Counted from the stretch's first letter, positions 40,408-50,150 are shown. The stretch: DNA of 64,000 bases from JAICKN01 sp036489565 (GCA_036489565.1 DASXFN010000106.1:109381-173380), one strand, 5' to 3'. The notes: generated by a model from the sequence alone, not told the origin. A program made the numbers and translations.

Positions 40408-41294
40408 GCGGGGTGGTACATCAAATTCACGAGCCGGTGCACTTCCTCCATGTAGCCTTCCATCTCGAAAGTAAAGCGGGCCCAGTCGAAATTCCGCAGC
40501 TGCGTATGTTCCTCTAACAGGATCGCGAATCCCGGCTCTTCCTCGAAATCCACCTCGCGGTCTTCCACTGGGCCATGACCAAGTCCATTCATCCGGCACA
40601 AAATATCGCTGAGAGAAATCAGCGCGACCAGGTCGCGGTGAGCGGCAGCACTGCGAGGATCATGATGGCAAGCGGCTACGGAAATCATTTCCGCGGGCAA
40701 ACGCCAGCGTTCCGCCACCAGCTTGCCGGTCTCCGCATGCGTGATTTTCAGCATGCGCAATTCGGCTTCATGAAGCGGAATGCGTTCGTTGCACGCCAGT
40801 TCCAACGCCTCTGAAAATTCGCTGGGCAAAATCCAGAGATGGGCGACCACGCCAACGTCGTGGAGCAATCCTGCAAGGTATGCCTTGCCCGGATCAGAAA
40901 ATCCGATCATGCGCGCGAATTGCCGGCAGACCAATGCGCAAGCCAGCGAGTGTTCCCACAGAACGGCGGGATCCATACCTGCTTTCTCCTTAGGAAGAAC
41001 GCCCAGCATGGAACAGGAAGCAGCAATGTCGCGCATGCGCTCGAGCCCGAGCGTAACCACGGCGTCGCGGATGCTTTCCACCGCCTGGCTCCTGCCAAAA
41101 AGCGGGGAATTGGCCATGTGCAGGCACTGAACGGCCAGCGATTTGTCCTGGGAAATAAATTCGATCACCTGCTGTAGGTCGAGCGCTTCATTCGGCTGCT
41201 CCATATAGCGGAGGAGAGGAATCAGCGAGACGGGAAGAGTTGGCATGCGATCCAGGTCTTCCAGCTTTTTTAACAATGATTCCCGGAGACTCAT
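40404..41294 (-). CDS. HDOD-domain signalling protein
   Basis: A 296-residue protein consisting of an HDOD domain (about 15-215): MPTLPVSLIPLLRYMEQP, CLHMANSPLFG, GLERMRDIAASC, LAGLLHDVGVVAHLW. The HD pair is partly kept (LLHDVG), but HDOD proteins are generally not nucleases and act as signalling platforms. It is translationally coupled on both sides: its ATG overlaps the cheR stop and its stop overlaps the cheB start. A place inside the che operon suggests a role in motility or chemotaxis control. Confidence 0.85.
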   Translation of the reverse strand: MSLRESLLKKLEDLDRMPTLPVSLIPLLRYMEQPNEALDLQQVIEFISQDKSLAVQCLHMANSPLFGRSQAVESIRDAVVTLGLERMRDIAASCSMLGVLPKEKAGMDPAVLWEHSLACALVCRQFARMIGFSDPGKAYLAGLLHDVGVVAHLWILPSEFSEALELACNERIPLHEAELRMLKITHAETGKLVAERWRLPAEMISVAACHHDPRSAAAHRDLVALISLSDILCRMNGLGHGPVEDREVDFEEEPGFAILLEEHTQLRNFDWARFTFEMEGYMEEVHRLVNLMYHPA

Positions 41295-42202
41295 TGTGGT
41301 CGCGCTTTCTCCGGCGCAACAGCTTTGTTCTCTGATTTTAAATACGCCGTGCATCCGGGAAGATGCACCAGGCGGAAATCATCACTCACGCCATAGAGCG
41401 ACTCGGCATGGCCAAGAAACAAATATCCATGAAGTAAAAGATTGCTGTAGAAATGGCTGATGACCCTGCGCTTAGAGACGCTGTCGAAATAGATAAGAAC
41501 GTTGCAGCAGAGGGTAATGTCCACGTTCTTCATGAAAGCCATGCGGGCGGCGTCAGACAGGTTGACCTGTTGGAAATTCACCTTAGCTTTGACTTCAGCG
41601 GTAACGTGCAATTCACGGTCGCGTGCAAGGAAATATTTTTGCTTGAAATATTCCGGAATATTGCGCGTGCTGTAAGCGCCATAATGGCCAATCTGGGCTT
41701 GGGCGAGCGAACGTTCATTCAGGTCGGTGGCCAGGATTTCGAATGTCCAGTCCTTCAGATGTTTTTTTTGTTCTTCCAGCAGGGCCATGCTAAGGGTGTA
41801 GGGTTCCTCGCCCGTGGAGCACCCGGCGCTCCATATACGCAGATGGCGCGGCGTTGATTTGGCGCGAGCAGCGATGATTTTGGGCAGAGCGACGTTACGT
41901 ATGGCGTCAAGCTGCGGAACATTGCGAAAAAAACAGGTTTCGCCAATCGTGATTTCATTAAGCAACGCGTTGAGTTCGGCCTGGCGCGTCGGTTTGACGG
42001 TAAGGCAATCGTAGTAATCGCGGAGGCTTGCAACGCCGAGGACCTGCATGCGTTTGGCACAGCGTTCCTCGAGCAGGCGGTGTTTGTTGTCGGGATGAAA
42101 AATCCCCGCGACCTGATAAATCACATCGCGGATTTTGACTAATACCGGATTCGGCGGAGTGTTTGCAGGCCCGATTGCCGCGGCCGCCGCTGTGAGAGTC
42201 AT
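41291..42202 (-). CDS. cheR: Chemoreceptor methyltransferase CheR
   Basis: A 303-residue CheR. The N-terminal helical domain is followed by the SAM-binding domain with RIWSAGCSTGEEPYTLSM, LATDLNERSLAQAQIG, and DITLCCNVLIYFD. It methylates Glu residues of chemoreceptors using SAM. The ATG at 42202 overlaps the cheA stop (TAATG), and the stop overlaps the HDOD start (ATGA). Length and motifs are normal. Confidence 0.95.
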   Translation of the reverse strand: MTLTAAAAAIGPANTPPNPVLVKIRDVIYQVAGIFHPDNKHRLLEERCAKRMQVLGVASLRDYYDCLTVKPTRQAELNALLNEITIGETCFFRNVPQLDAIRNVALPKIIAARAKSTPRHLRIWSAGCSTGEEPYTLSMALLEEQKKHLKDWTFEILATDLNERSLAQAQIGHYGAYSTRNIPEYFKQKYFLARDRELHVTAEVKAKVNFQQVNLSDAARMAFMKNVDITLCCNVLIYFDSVSKRRVISHFYSNLLLHGYLFLGHAESLYGVSDDFRLVHLPGCTAYLKSENKAVAPEKARPQ

Positions 42203-43944
42203 TATTGGATCGTCTCCGTAGCAGATTGAATCGCGGAGGAAAGCAGGCCTGCGGGGTCAAGCACCAGTCGCACACGCCCATCGCCGCTGATGGTCGCTCC
42301 AGCTAAATTCGCCGAGCGGTGCAGGAACGCTCCCAGTGGCTTGATTACCGTGGACTCCTGACCAAGAAGATGGTCCACGAGAACCGCAATTTTCTTCTCG
42401 CCGATTCCCAGGACGACGACCTTATCGCCGGTTTGGCTCCCCACCGGAGGCGTGTTGAACATTTGCCGCAGACGAAGCAGAGGCAGAGTCTGGCCGCGCA
42501 GGCGCAACACTTCGGAGCCTTCCACCCAATGAACTTCTTCGCGGCGGATGCGAGCCGTCTCAATGACGGAGCGAAGCGGCAGTCCATACACTTCATCTGC
42601 GACTTCCACCAAAAGCAAGGGCAGGATGGCGAGAGTGAGCGGCAAGCGGAGCTGGATGGTTGTTCCGGAGCCGAGATCGCTGCTAACGTCCACGGTGCCA
42701 TTCAACTTTTTCAGGTTGCAGCGAACCACATCCATACCCACGCCGCGTCCGGAAAGGTCGTTTACTTGTTCGGCCGTGCTGAAGCCGGGAAGAAATATGA
42801 ATTCAAAAATTTCTTTTTCGCTCATACTCCGTATGCGCTCGGAGGTTGTCAGGCCCTTTTCAATCGCTTTGCGGGCGATACGATCGGGATCCATGCCCGC
42901 GCCATCGTCCGCGATGACAATCACAATCTGGTCGCCTTCCTGCCGTGCTTCGAGTCTTATAGTTCCGGTGCCCGGCTTCCCGGCGGCGATGCGCGCCTCC
43001 GGCATTTCCAGACCGTGGTCGAGCGAGTTGCGCACCAGATGGATGAGAGGATCGCTGATCAACTCAACCATTGTTTTATCAAGTTCGGTGTCTTCGCCTT
43101 GGACCACCAACGTCACGTTCTTTTTCAGCAGATGGGCGACATCGCGCACCAGGCGGGGAAATTTTTTAAACACGGTCTCAATAGGAACCATGCGCGTTCG
43201 CAGGCCCGCCACTTGCAGTTCTTCGGTGATGAAGCTGAGGCGGGAGGTGGAAAGATTCAAAGCCGCGCTGAAGTCGGCGGCTGAAACGCGGGCCAGATTC
43301 AAGTCCCGGTTCAATTGCATCAGCCGGTTCCGTTCCAGCACCAATTCCCCAATCAGATCAATCAGATCGTCGAGTTTGTGGACGTCCACACGCATGGTTC
43401 GCAGGGGCGCAGGTGCCGAAGATGCGGGCAGCGTGGGGAGTGCCGCGGGCGCAACCGGACGGTCGGAAATCTCAGCGGAACCTTGAGCGAGACTCTCAGG
43501 AAAAATCGCGTCTGCGCCTGAAGAGTTAATCGGGCCGTCAGCGTTCTCAGTAGATTTCTGGGCAAGTTCAAGTTCCCCCAGCAGGCCGTCGATTTCGTAC
43601 TGTTTTAGCCCTCCGGCGCGAATATCAGAGAGCATCAGGCCGAGTTGATCGCGGGTGGCGAGCAAACAGTCCATCACGCGGCGAGTGAGTATGGATTCGC
43701 CCCGCCGCAGAGTATTCAGGACGTCTTCCGCGCGGTGTCCAAGGCGCACGACGGGATCAAAGCCCAGAAAGCCCGAAGTTCCCTTAATGGTATGCAGCGC
43801 GCGAAAAATGCGGTTCAACAGATCTTCATTTTTCGGAGACGATTCGAGCGCGACCATGTCCTGATCCATACCCTGGAGAAGTTCCTCGGACTCCACCAGG
43901 AACTCTTTGATCAGAGCTGCATCCTGTGCGAATTCATTGTCCAT
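42202..43944 (-). CDS. cheA: Chemotaxis histidine kinase CheA
   Basis: A 580-residue CheA. The Hpt domain has the phospho-His in FRALHTIKGTSGFLGF (near 49). After a Pro/Ala-rich linker comes the dimerisation helix pair (LDDLIDLIGELVLERNRLMQ), then the ATPase with HLVRNSLDHGLE (N box), DDGAGMDPDRIA (G1) and GRGVGMDVV (G2), and a C-terminal CheW-like domain. A CheY-binding P2 domain is not obvious between Hpt and dimerisation parts. It phosphorylates CheB and CheY-type receivers. Its neighbours cheW and cheR are on the same strand. Confidence 0.95.
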   Translation of the reverse strand: MDNEFAQDAALIKEFLVESEELLQGMDQDMVALESSPKNEDLLNRIFRALHTIKGTSGFLGFDPVVRLGHRAEDVLNTLRRGESILTRRVMDCLLATRDQLGLMLSDIRAGGLKQYEIDGLLGELELAQKSTENADGPINSSGADAIFPESLAQGSAEISDRPVAPAALPTLPASSAPAPLRTMRVDVHKLDDLIDLIGELVLERNRLMQLNRDLNLARVSAADFSAALNLSTSRLSFITEELQVAGLRTRMVPIETVFKKFPRLVRDVAHLLKKNVTLVVQGEDTELDKTMVELISDPLIHLVRNSLDHGLEMPEARIAAGKPGTGTIRLEARQEGDQIVIVIADDGAGMDPDRIARKAIEKGLTTSERIRSMSEKEIFEFIFLPGFSTAEQVNDLSGRGVGMDVVRCNLKKLNGTVDVSSDLGSGTTIQLRLPLTLAILPLLLVEVADEVYGLPLRSVIETARIRREEVHWVEGSEVLRLRGQTLPLLRLRQMFNTPPVGSQTGDKVVVLGIGEKKIAVLVDHLLGQESTVIKPLGAFLHRSANLAGATISGDGRVRLVLDPAGLLSSAIQSATETIQ

Positions 43945-43988
43945 GAAAGGTCTCGTCTCGCAGTCCTGTCTCGCAGGCCATGTCTTGC

Positions 43989-44513
43989 TTATGCCGACCT
44001 CAGCGGGTTCGATTCGCCGAAATCACTCAGCAAGCTGTCCACATCCAGCAAAATAAGCAGGCGATCATCCAGTTTGCCGACGCCGGAAACATATTCGCGC
44101 TGCACTTTACTTAAACGCGGCGGAAGCTCCACGGTGTGGGCGGGAATCCGCAGCACTTCGGAGACCGAGTCCACGATGAAACCCAAAATAGTGCCTCTGA
44201 CCTCTACCACTACGATTCGCGTCTGCTTGTCATGGCCAATTTGCTCCAGGCCAAATCGCTTCCGCAGCGCCAGCACGGGGATGACTTTGCCGCGAAGGTT
44301 TATGACGCCATCGACGAAGTCGGGCGAGTTAGGCACGCGGGTTAACTGCTGCACACGGATAATTTCCTGCACACGCAGGATGTCGAGGGCAAATTCTTCC
44401 CCGCCAATGCGGAAGCTCACCAATTGCAACAACTCGCCGAAATTGTTGTCTGAACTATGAAGGCCGGCACTGCTGCGATAGGAAACCTCGGCGCTTTTTA
44501 CAGTGGTTTGCAT
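43989..44513 (-). CDS. cheW: Chemotaxis coupling protein CheW
   Basis: A 174-residue CheW that links receptors to CheA. The domain runs through most of the protein: LLQLVSFRIGGEEFALDILR, IIRVQQLTRVPNSPDFVDGV, INLRGKVIPVLALRKRFG, GFIVDSVSEVLRIP. The ATG at 44513 was chosen because it is close to the domain; an upstream ATG would add 22 unrelated residues. It is placed between the MCP gene and cheA. Confidence 0.92.
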   Translation of the reverse strand: MQTTVKSAEVSYRSSAGLHSSDNNFGELLQLVSFRIGGEEFALDILRVQEIIRVQQLTRVPNSPDFVDGVINLRGKVIPVLALRKRFGLEQIGHDKQTRIVVVEVRGTILGFIVDSVSEVLRIPAHTVELPPRLSKVQREYVSGVGKLDDRLLILLDVDSLLSDFGESNPLRSA

Positions 44514-44591
44514 AACAATATTCTCAAGCCCATCCCGCACGCCAGGCTGCACGTTTAATCCGCAAGCAATGATTCGCACCGGAAAAAGTGA

Positions 44592-46307
44592 CTAATAAGC
44601 GCCCGCTGCTTTGGTCCTGCTTAAGGAATCCCGGCCCAATTGCGAGTGAGGCGGGCTGGACTCCCAATAAGCTTGCCGCGTGGTGCCACCCTCGCCCTCC
44701 AACTTGAAATTGCCGACCATTTTTTGCAGGTCCATAGCGAGGCCCGACAAATCCTGGCAGGCTTTTGCAGACTGTTGCGCGCCATCGGCGGATTCTTTTA
44801 CGAGGTGCGCAATCTGCTCCATGCTGCCGTTGATTTCTTCGGTGGCGCTCGATTGCTGGGTGGCCGCCGCCGCGATTTGGGTAATCATTTCTCCGACCTG
44901 TTCCGACATTTGAATGATTTGCTTGAGCGAATCTCCGGCCTGTGATGTCGTGGTCAACCCTTCTTCCACCTGCCGCGTGCCTTCTTCCATTGCCCCCACC
45001 GCGGTCTTCGTTTCTTCCTGCACAGTGCGGATCATCTGGGCAATTTCCTTGGTAGCGGTCGTGGTGCGCTCCGCCAGTTTGCGTACCTCGTCGGCAACCA
45101 CGGCGAAACCACGGCCCTGCTCTCCCGCGCGGGCCGCTTCAATGGCGGCATTGAGGGCCAGAAGATTGGTCTGGTCGGCGATGTCGTCAATGACACCGAT
45201 GATGCGTCCAATCTGGTCCGAACTTTTTCCCAGCTCTTCCACTTTCCGGGCGGTGCTGCGCACGGACTCTGAGATAGCCCGCATTTTTGTCAGAGTCTCA
45301 TCCACGATTGCGCCGCCCTGCCGGGCCGTATCCGCGGCTTGTTTTGAAGATGCTGCGGCACGGTTGGAGTTCTCGGAGACTTGCATGACGGTCGTCGCCA
45401 TTTCCTGCATGGCAGTCACCACCTGCGAGGTCTGATCTTTCTGTGTCTCCGCTCCTTGCGCCTGCTGGGCCGCGGTGGAGGAGAGTTCTTCGCTGGCACT
45501 TGCCACGTGCACGGCGGTGCTGGCGATGGACTGGATCACTTCGCTTAAGCTGTTCTTCATTTTGTTCAGCGCCAGCCCAGCCTCACCGAGTTCGTCTTTT
45601 AAGAAAATTTCCAGATCAGGCACGGCAAGATTGTTTGCCGCGATTTCGTGGATCATGGCGAGGATGGCGGTCATGCTTTTGGTGATGGAACGCGACATAA
45701 GCGTGGCTTCCACGACTCCAAACACAAGGCCGAACAGCACAAGCACGACGGTGACTTTTTCATCGGTAAATTCCGTATCTTTTTCGCTGTCCACCGCGGC
45801 CTGAACCTGATCTTTTTCCAGGGTACCGAGCGCGGTCAGCGCCGCGGTCATCTCCCGGTCGGCGGCTTCCGACTGCGGCCCTGCGGCAAGTTCCAGCGCC
45901 TTTTTACGGTTTCCCTCTCGTTGCAACGCAATTTCGCGCTCTAGCAGCGTGCCAACCTGCTCAATGGAGTTTGCAATCCTCGCGTACAAGGAGCGCTCAT
46001 CACCAGTCAAAAAGGCGCTCAGGTCATCGAGTTTTGCTTTGGTCTGCTGTCTTTCGCTCTCATACTTCTGCAAAGCGCCGGCGTCATCCGCGAACAAAAA
46101 ATCCTCGCTGCTTCGCCTTTGTCTGCGGACAAGCAACTCAAGGTCAGCGGAAAATTCTTTCTTTTTCATGGCCTCATTAGCTTTATCCACTTTGCCAATC
46201 AAACGGACGGTCGTGACGTAGTTGTACCCGCCGGTGATTGTGAGCAGGGCCAAAAGGATGCCGAAGCCCATTGCCAGCTTCTTTTTCAAGCCCATTTTCT
46301 GGAACAT
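44592..46307 (-). CDS. Methyl-accepting chemotaxis protein
   Basis: A 571-residue receptor. An excellent RBS (GGGAGG) stands before the ATG at 46307. TM1 (AMGFGILLALLTITGGYNYV), a helical periplasmic sensor of about 150 residues (rich in Glu, Lys and Gln), TM2 (VTVVLVLFGLVFGVVEATLM), a HAMP region and a long cytoplasmic coiled coil follow. The hairpin tip has LLALNAAIEAARAGEQGRGF, then AVVADEVRKLAERT. A CheR-binding pentapeptide is not seen at the C-terminus. The ligand is unknown. It may be the dedicated receptor of this operon. Confidence 0.93.
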   Translation of the reverse strand: MFQKMGLKKKLAMGFGILLALLTITGGYNYVTTVRLIGKVDKANEAMKKKEFSADLELLVRRQRRSSEDFLFADDAGALQKYESERQQTKAKLDDLSAFLTGDERSLYARIANSIEQVGTLLEREIALQREGNRKKALELAAGPQSEAADREMTAALTALGTLEKDQVQAAVDSEKDTEFTDEKVTVVLVLFGLVFGVVEATLMSRSITKSMTAILAMIHEIAANNLAVPDLEIFLKDELGEAGLALNKMKNSLSEVIQSIASTAVHVASASEELSSTAAQQAQGAETQKDQTSQVVTAMQEMATTVMQVSENSNRAAASSKQAADTARQGGAIVDETLTKMRAISESVRSTARKVEELGKSSDQIGRIIGVIDDIADQTNLLALNAAIEAARAGEQGRGFAVVADEVRKLAERTTTATKEIAQMIRTVQEETKTAVGAMEEGTRQVEEGLTTTSQAGDSLKQIIQMSEQVGEMITQIAAAATQQSSATEEINGSMEQIAHLVKESADGAQQSAKACQDLSGLAMDLQKMVGNFKLEGEGGTTRQAYWESSPPHSQLGRDSLSRTKAAGAY

Positions 46308-46474
46308 CGCATCCTCCCGAGTCGGGGTTTTCAAATTCAACGGTTGCTGATCGAGGGCCGGGAATGGTTTCCCGCAACGTACCGGCCAATATGGAATTTC
46401 ATCGGCACCCCCGTGCGAGACTTTACGGAGACAAGCTGGGACGACAAAAGAGACCTTCTTGGGCAAAGGATGCG

Positions 46475-47311
46475 TCACGGGCGCGGAGTCATTTGCCGCA
46501 ATGGCAGGGCCGCCAATTCGTGCACTTTGCCTAGAACCACAATATCCACGCGACGATTTTGGGCACGTCCTTCAGGAACGTCATTGGACGCGATGGGGTG
46601 ATATTGCGCGTAGCCAGCCGCGGCCAACCGCGCCGGCGAATACCCATATTGCGTAATCAGAAGACGCACCAGTTCCGTGGCCCGTGCCGTGGACAATTCC
46701 CAGTTGGATGCAAATTGAGGGTTATGAATGGGCCGATCGTCGGTGTGTCCTTCAATGCGTATGCGGTAGGCGCGTTGGTTTAATATTTTTGCGATACGGG
46801 CAAACGTGGGCATGGAGCCTGCCCGCAGTTGGGCGGAGCCACTGTCGAAAAACGCGATTTCATGCAGGCTGATAATCAAGCCGTCCGTGCCGGTACGCAG
46901 CGCGATTTCGTTGCGGGCAATTTGTCCGGCGAGCGTCTGCATCAACTCCCGGCGCAATGCGTCCAGATTGTCCTGGTCATCCATTTTGCTTCTTGAAACC
47001 CCGTCCGGCGAGACCGGTACGATCTCGCCCAAATCCGTGATGCGGCCGTCACTCTCGATCAGCCGCACGGCGGAGGGTGGCAGAGAGTCATCTGTATTGA
47101 TGGGAATGTCCGCTGTCGGAGGAGGAAAGACACCCATCTGCTGAAAGGCAACCTGAATGGCCAGCGCCAACTGCCCCACTTTCCCCTTGTCCATCTGCGC
47201 GCTGGAATACATGACTACGAAAAAAGCAAATAGCAGAGTAATGAAATCCGCATACGAAACCAGCCATCGCTCGTGATTTGCGCCGCTGGGTTTTCTGCGT
47301 CGCCTTCTCAT
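46475..47311 (-). CDS. motB: Flagellar motor stator protein MotB
   Basis: A 278-residue stator subunit. One TM near the N-terminus has the ion-binding Asp (WLVSYADFITLLFAFFVVMY). A C-terminal OmpA-like peptidoglycan-binding domain includes IEGHTDDRPIHNPQFASNWE and AQNRRVDIVV. It anchors the stator to the cell wall. The start overlaps the motA stop (ATGA). Confidence 0.93.
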   Translation of the reverse strand: MRRRRRKPSGANHERWLVSYADFITLLFAFFVVMYSSAQMDKGKVGQLALAIQVAFQQMGVFPPPTADIPINTDDSLPPSAVRLIESDGRITDLGEIVPVSPDGVSRSKMDDQDNLDALRRELMQTLAGQIARNEIALRTGTDGLIISLHEIAFFDSGSAQLRAGSMPTFARIAKILNQRAYRIRIEGHTDDRPIHNPQFASNWELSTARATELVRLLITQYGYSPARLAAAGYAQYHPIASNDVPEGRAQNRRVDIVVLGKVHELAALPLRQMTPRP

Positions 47312-48108
47312 CGTCCAGCCCCCGCGCCAGCAGCTCGGGCGCGTTGCGGCGCGGGTGGAGCGGCAGCCTCGGCCAGGAAGCCGCGCAACTTTGTTTCCAG
47401 CATGCGAGGGTTGACCCCTTCAAGAATGGCGATAACGCCCTCGAGCGTCATCTGGCGGAGCAGGTGTTCTTCCCGGATGCGGAGCTTGAGCTTGCCCGCG
47501 CAAGGCAGGAAGAACAAATTCGCGGAACCCACTCCGTAGATCGTGGCCACGAACGCAACCGCGATACCGCGCCCGACTTCGTCCAGTTTGTCCAGATGCT
47601 GCATCACCTGAATCAGGCCGAGTACTGCTCCCAAAATCCCAATGGTGGGTGCGAAGCCACCGGCGGATTCAAACACCTGGGGGAATCGCTCTTCGTGCTC
47701 TTCGCGGCTGTCGAGTTCCATCTCCATCATCTGCCGTAGTTCGCCGGGCTCGGTGCCATCCACGGCCAGCATGAGCGCTTTTTTCATAAAAGGATCGCGA
47801 ATCCTTTCCAGATGAGGGTCGAGCGAGATAATGCCTTCTTTGCGGGCCTGCTGGGCAAAGCCCACGAGCGTTCGGACTACCTGGGCGGAGTCCCAGTTGG
47901 GCTCAAGGAAAACGCTTCCTAGTTGCTTGCCAGCGCCGAGGATTGCGGTCAACGGAAAGTGAATGCAGACCGCACCCAGGGTCCCGCCAAAAACAATGAG
48001 CGCGGCGGTGGGTTGCAGGATCTGCGAGAGATTCCCGCCCTCGAGAAGCAATCCGGCGGCGATTCCGCCCAGCGCCAAAAGCAAACCTGCCCATGTAGAC
48101 TTATCCAC
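47308..48108 (-). CDS. motA: Flagellar motor stator protein MotA
   Basis: A 266-residue stator with four hydrophobic segments: two at the N-terminus (WAGLLLALGGIAAGLLLEGG, ALIVFGGTLGAVCIHFPLT) and two later (FAPTIGILGAVLGLIQVM, GIAVAFVATIYGVGSANLFF). A large cytoplasmic loop lies between them. It forms the ion channel with MotB. The start is GTG at 48108. The C-terminus ends in an Ala/Pro/Arg-rich tail. flbD lies just upstream. Confidence 0.93.
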   Translation of the reverse strand: MDKSTWAGLLLALGGIAAGLLLEGGNLSQILQPTAALIVFGGTLGAVCIHFPLTAILGAGKQLGSVFLEPNWDSAQVVRTLVGFAQQARKEGIISLDPHLERIRDPFMKKALMLAVDGTEPGELRQMMEMELDSREEHEERFPQVFESAGGFAPTIGILGAVLGLIQVMQHLDKLDEVGRGIAVAFVATIYGVGSANLFFLPCAGKLKLRIREEHLLRQMTLEGVIAILEGVNPRMLETKLRGFLAEAAAPPAPQRARAAGAGAGR

Positions 48109-48114
48109 TTGCCG

Positions 48115-48384
48115 TTACCTTTCCGGCGCCGTCTGGGGCTGCTTGGTAGTGGGATCGGAATTCCTGGGCTCGTCTGCAAATGGGTTCCAGGGAGTAAAAA
48201 CTCCCTGCATTAGTGAGCAGCGGAACCTCAGGATGCGCTCAACCACTTCATCCACGCTTTCCCGCACGATAAATTTTTCTCCGTTGACGAGCGTAATAAC
48301 CGTGTCGGGAGACTGCTCCACAAATTTCACCAGATCGGCATTCAGCACCAGAGTCTGGTTATTCAATCGCGTGAGTTGGATCAT
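48115..48384 (-). CDS. flbD: Flagellar protein FlbD
   Basis: An 89-residue protein. MIQLTRLNNQTLVLNADLVK and VITLVNGEKFIVRESVDEVV match the small FlbD family, found at the head of motAB operons. Function is poorly known. The ATG at 48384 has AAGGTG upstream; a start two codons earlier is possible. The Pro-rich C-terminal tail of about 20 residues is longer than usual. Confidence 0.85.
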   Translation of the reverse strand: MIQLTRLNNQTLVLNADLVKFVEQSPDTVITLVNGEKFIVRESVDEVVERILRFRCSLMQGVFTPWNPFADEPRNSDPTTKQPQTAPER

Positions 48385-48522
48385 TGGCACACCTTTTTGT
48401 TGCGCAGGCCGGTCTGATTAGTCTCGAAACCGTTCCCTCTTTTCTATATCGGAAAGCAAGTTTCATTGATTACGCGGGAACGTGTCCCTCCTGTTACGGA
48501 GGTATATATGGAGCCGAGAGCC

Positions 48523-48549
48523 TAAAGTGCGGAAGTGAACTGCCGATGT
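48523..48549 (+). promoter_or_regulatory. Sigma-28 (FliA) promoter of flagellin
   Basis: TAAAGTGC (48523-48530), 11-base spacer, GCCGATGT (48542-48549). This closely matches the flagellar sigma-28 consensus TAAAGTTT-N11-GCCGATAA. It would give a leader of about 115 bases before the flagellin ATG. Confidence 0.8.
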
Positions 48550-48673
48550 GCGGTGAGGAAGCAGCAAGTTTGGCAGATGCAGGGGAGCAGGGCCTTCGCC
48601 AAAAGAGCGAGGCTCCTACGGAACGGACAAGAGCAGAACGACGGAACCTAACCTAATACGAAGGAGCATTTAA

Positions 48674-50140
48674 ATGGCACTCAGTATTTTGAACAATATC
48701 GCTTCGCTGGCGGCGGAAAACCAGCTGAACATCACTAATAGCAGTTTGCAATCCACACTCTTTCAGCTGTCCTCAGGATCGCGCATCAACAGCGGCGCCG
48801 ACGATGCTGCCGGACTGGCCATTGCCGATGGTCTGCAAGCCAACATTACCGCGCTCACGCAATCCGCGCGCAATGCAAACGACGGCGTGGGCAAGCTGCA
48901 AGTGGCGGATGGAGCGCTGGCGCAAGTGACTACCCTTCTGAATCGCGCCGTCACGCTGGCAACCGAAGCAGCGACCGGCACGGTATCCGACACGCAACGT
49001 ACCGCGCTTGATGCTGAATTCACTGCCATCAAAGCGGAAATTGACCGCATCGGAAATAACACCACTTACAACGGAACGCAGGTGTTTGCCTCCGGAACAA
49101 CCACAGACGCCAACACGGTTGTTGGTAGTACGGGAACATTGACGCTCGCCACCGCGTTGACGACTGGCAAAACGTTCACCATTGACTCCGGTTCCAAGAC
49201 CTTCACGTTTACCGCCGGAGCGACAGACACAGTCGGCACGCTAATCAATGCCATTAATGCGGATACAACCGTTGGCGCCAAGGCTTTCTTAAATGCAAGT
49301 GGAGCTTTGAACGTCGTGGATCCGGCGGGCCGAAACAACATTAGCATCGACAGCAGCGCCGCCACTGCTTCTACAACCTTCGGGACCTTTGCCAACCTCA
49401 CGACGTCTCCATCTGATCCAAATGTCTTGCAAGGCGCCACCGCGGCCCTTACGCAAGTTACCGCGCTGACATCTGGACAGAAGTTAACCATCACTTCCGG
49501 AACGAAGTCCTTCACCTTCACGGCGGGCGCCACTGACAAGGTGCAAGACTTGTTGAACGCCATCAACTCTGACAAAACAGTGGGAGCCAAGGCGTTTCTT
49601 GACGCTGCAGGCCACCTCAATATCGTGGATCCGCAGAACCGCAACAACCTGGCCATTGATCCGGCATCCACCTTGGCCACGGCGGGCGCGTTCGCCAACA
49701 CGACCGGCAACGCCCCTTCCACAACGTCCATCTATCTGAGCGATTCCAGCGGATCGGGCGCGAGCACGATTGCGGTAAGCATCGGAGCGCTCTCCTCTTC
49801 CGGGATTGCCTATGGTGCCTCCAGCGTGAGCCTCGCCAACGACGATCTGATCTCGGCCTCAGACGCGCAGACTTCTCTGACTGACATCAACCAGGCAATT
49901 CAAAATATTGCCGGTATCCGCGGCGGTTTGGGAGCAGGCATCAATCGTTTGCAGAGCGCGAGCAACGTCATCAGCAGCCAGGTGCAGAACCTGACTTCCG
50001 CTGAAGATGGAATCCGCGCCGCCGATATTCCTTCGGCGGTGGCAAACCTCACGAAGTTCTCCATCCTGGAACAGACCGGCATTGCCGCGCTGGCCCAGGC
50101 CAATCAGCAACAGCAACTTGTTTTGTCCTTGCTTCGGTAA
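48674..50140 (+). CDS. fliC: Flagellin
   Basis: A 488-residue flagellin. Conserved N-terminal D0/D1 (NITNSSLQSTLFQLSSGSRI, GADDAAGLAIADGLQANI) and C-terminal D1/D0 (VISSQVQNLTSAEDGIRAAD, LEQTGIAALAQANQQQQLVL) flank a variable middle. The middle holds two tandem modules of about 75-100 residues, each with FTFTAGATD, then LxNAINxDxTVGAKAFL and a NVVDP/NIVDP ending, so it arose by internal duplication. AAGGAG precedes the ATG. A sigma-28 promoter and a strong terminator bracket the gene. Confidence 0.95.
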   Translation: MALSILNNIASLAAENQLNITNSSLQSTLFQLSSGSRINSGADDAAGLAIADGLQANITALTQSARNANDGVGKLQVADGALAQVTTLLNRAVTLATEAATGTVSDTQRTALDAEFTAIKAEIDRIGNNTTYNGTQVFASGTTTDANTVVGSTGTLTLATALTTGKTFTIDSGSKTFTFTAGATDTVGTLINAINADTTVGAKAFLNASGALNVVDPAGRNNISIDSSAATASTTFGTFANLTTSPSDPNVLQGATAALTQVTALTSGQKLTITSGTKSFTFTAGATDKVQDLLNAINSDKTVGAKAFLDAAGHLNIVDPQNRNNLAIDPASTLATAGAFANTTGNAPSTTSIYLSDSSGSGASTIAVSIGALSSSGIAYGASSVSLANDDLISASDAQTSLTDINQAIQNIAGIRGGLGAGINRLQSASNVISSQVQNLTSAEDGIRAADIPSAVANLTKFSILEQTGIAALAQANQQQQLVLSLLR

Positions 50141-50150
50141 ATCGGGAAAT

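Noticed and set aside
42319..43284. Long open frame opposite cheA
   Set aside because: It is an antisense shadow of a clearly conserved gene with high G+C third positions.
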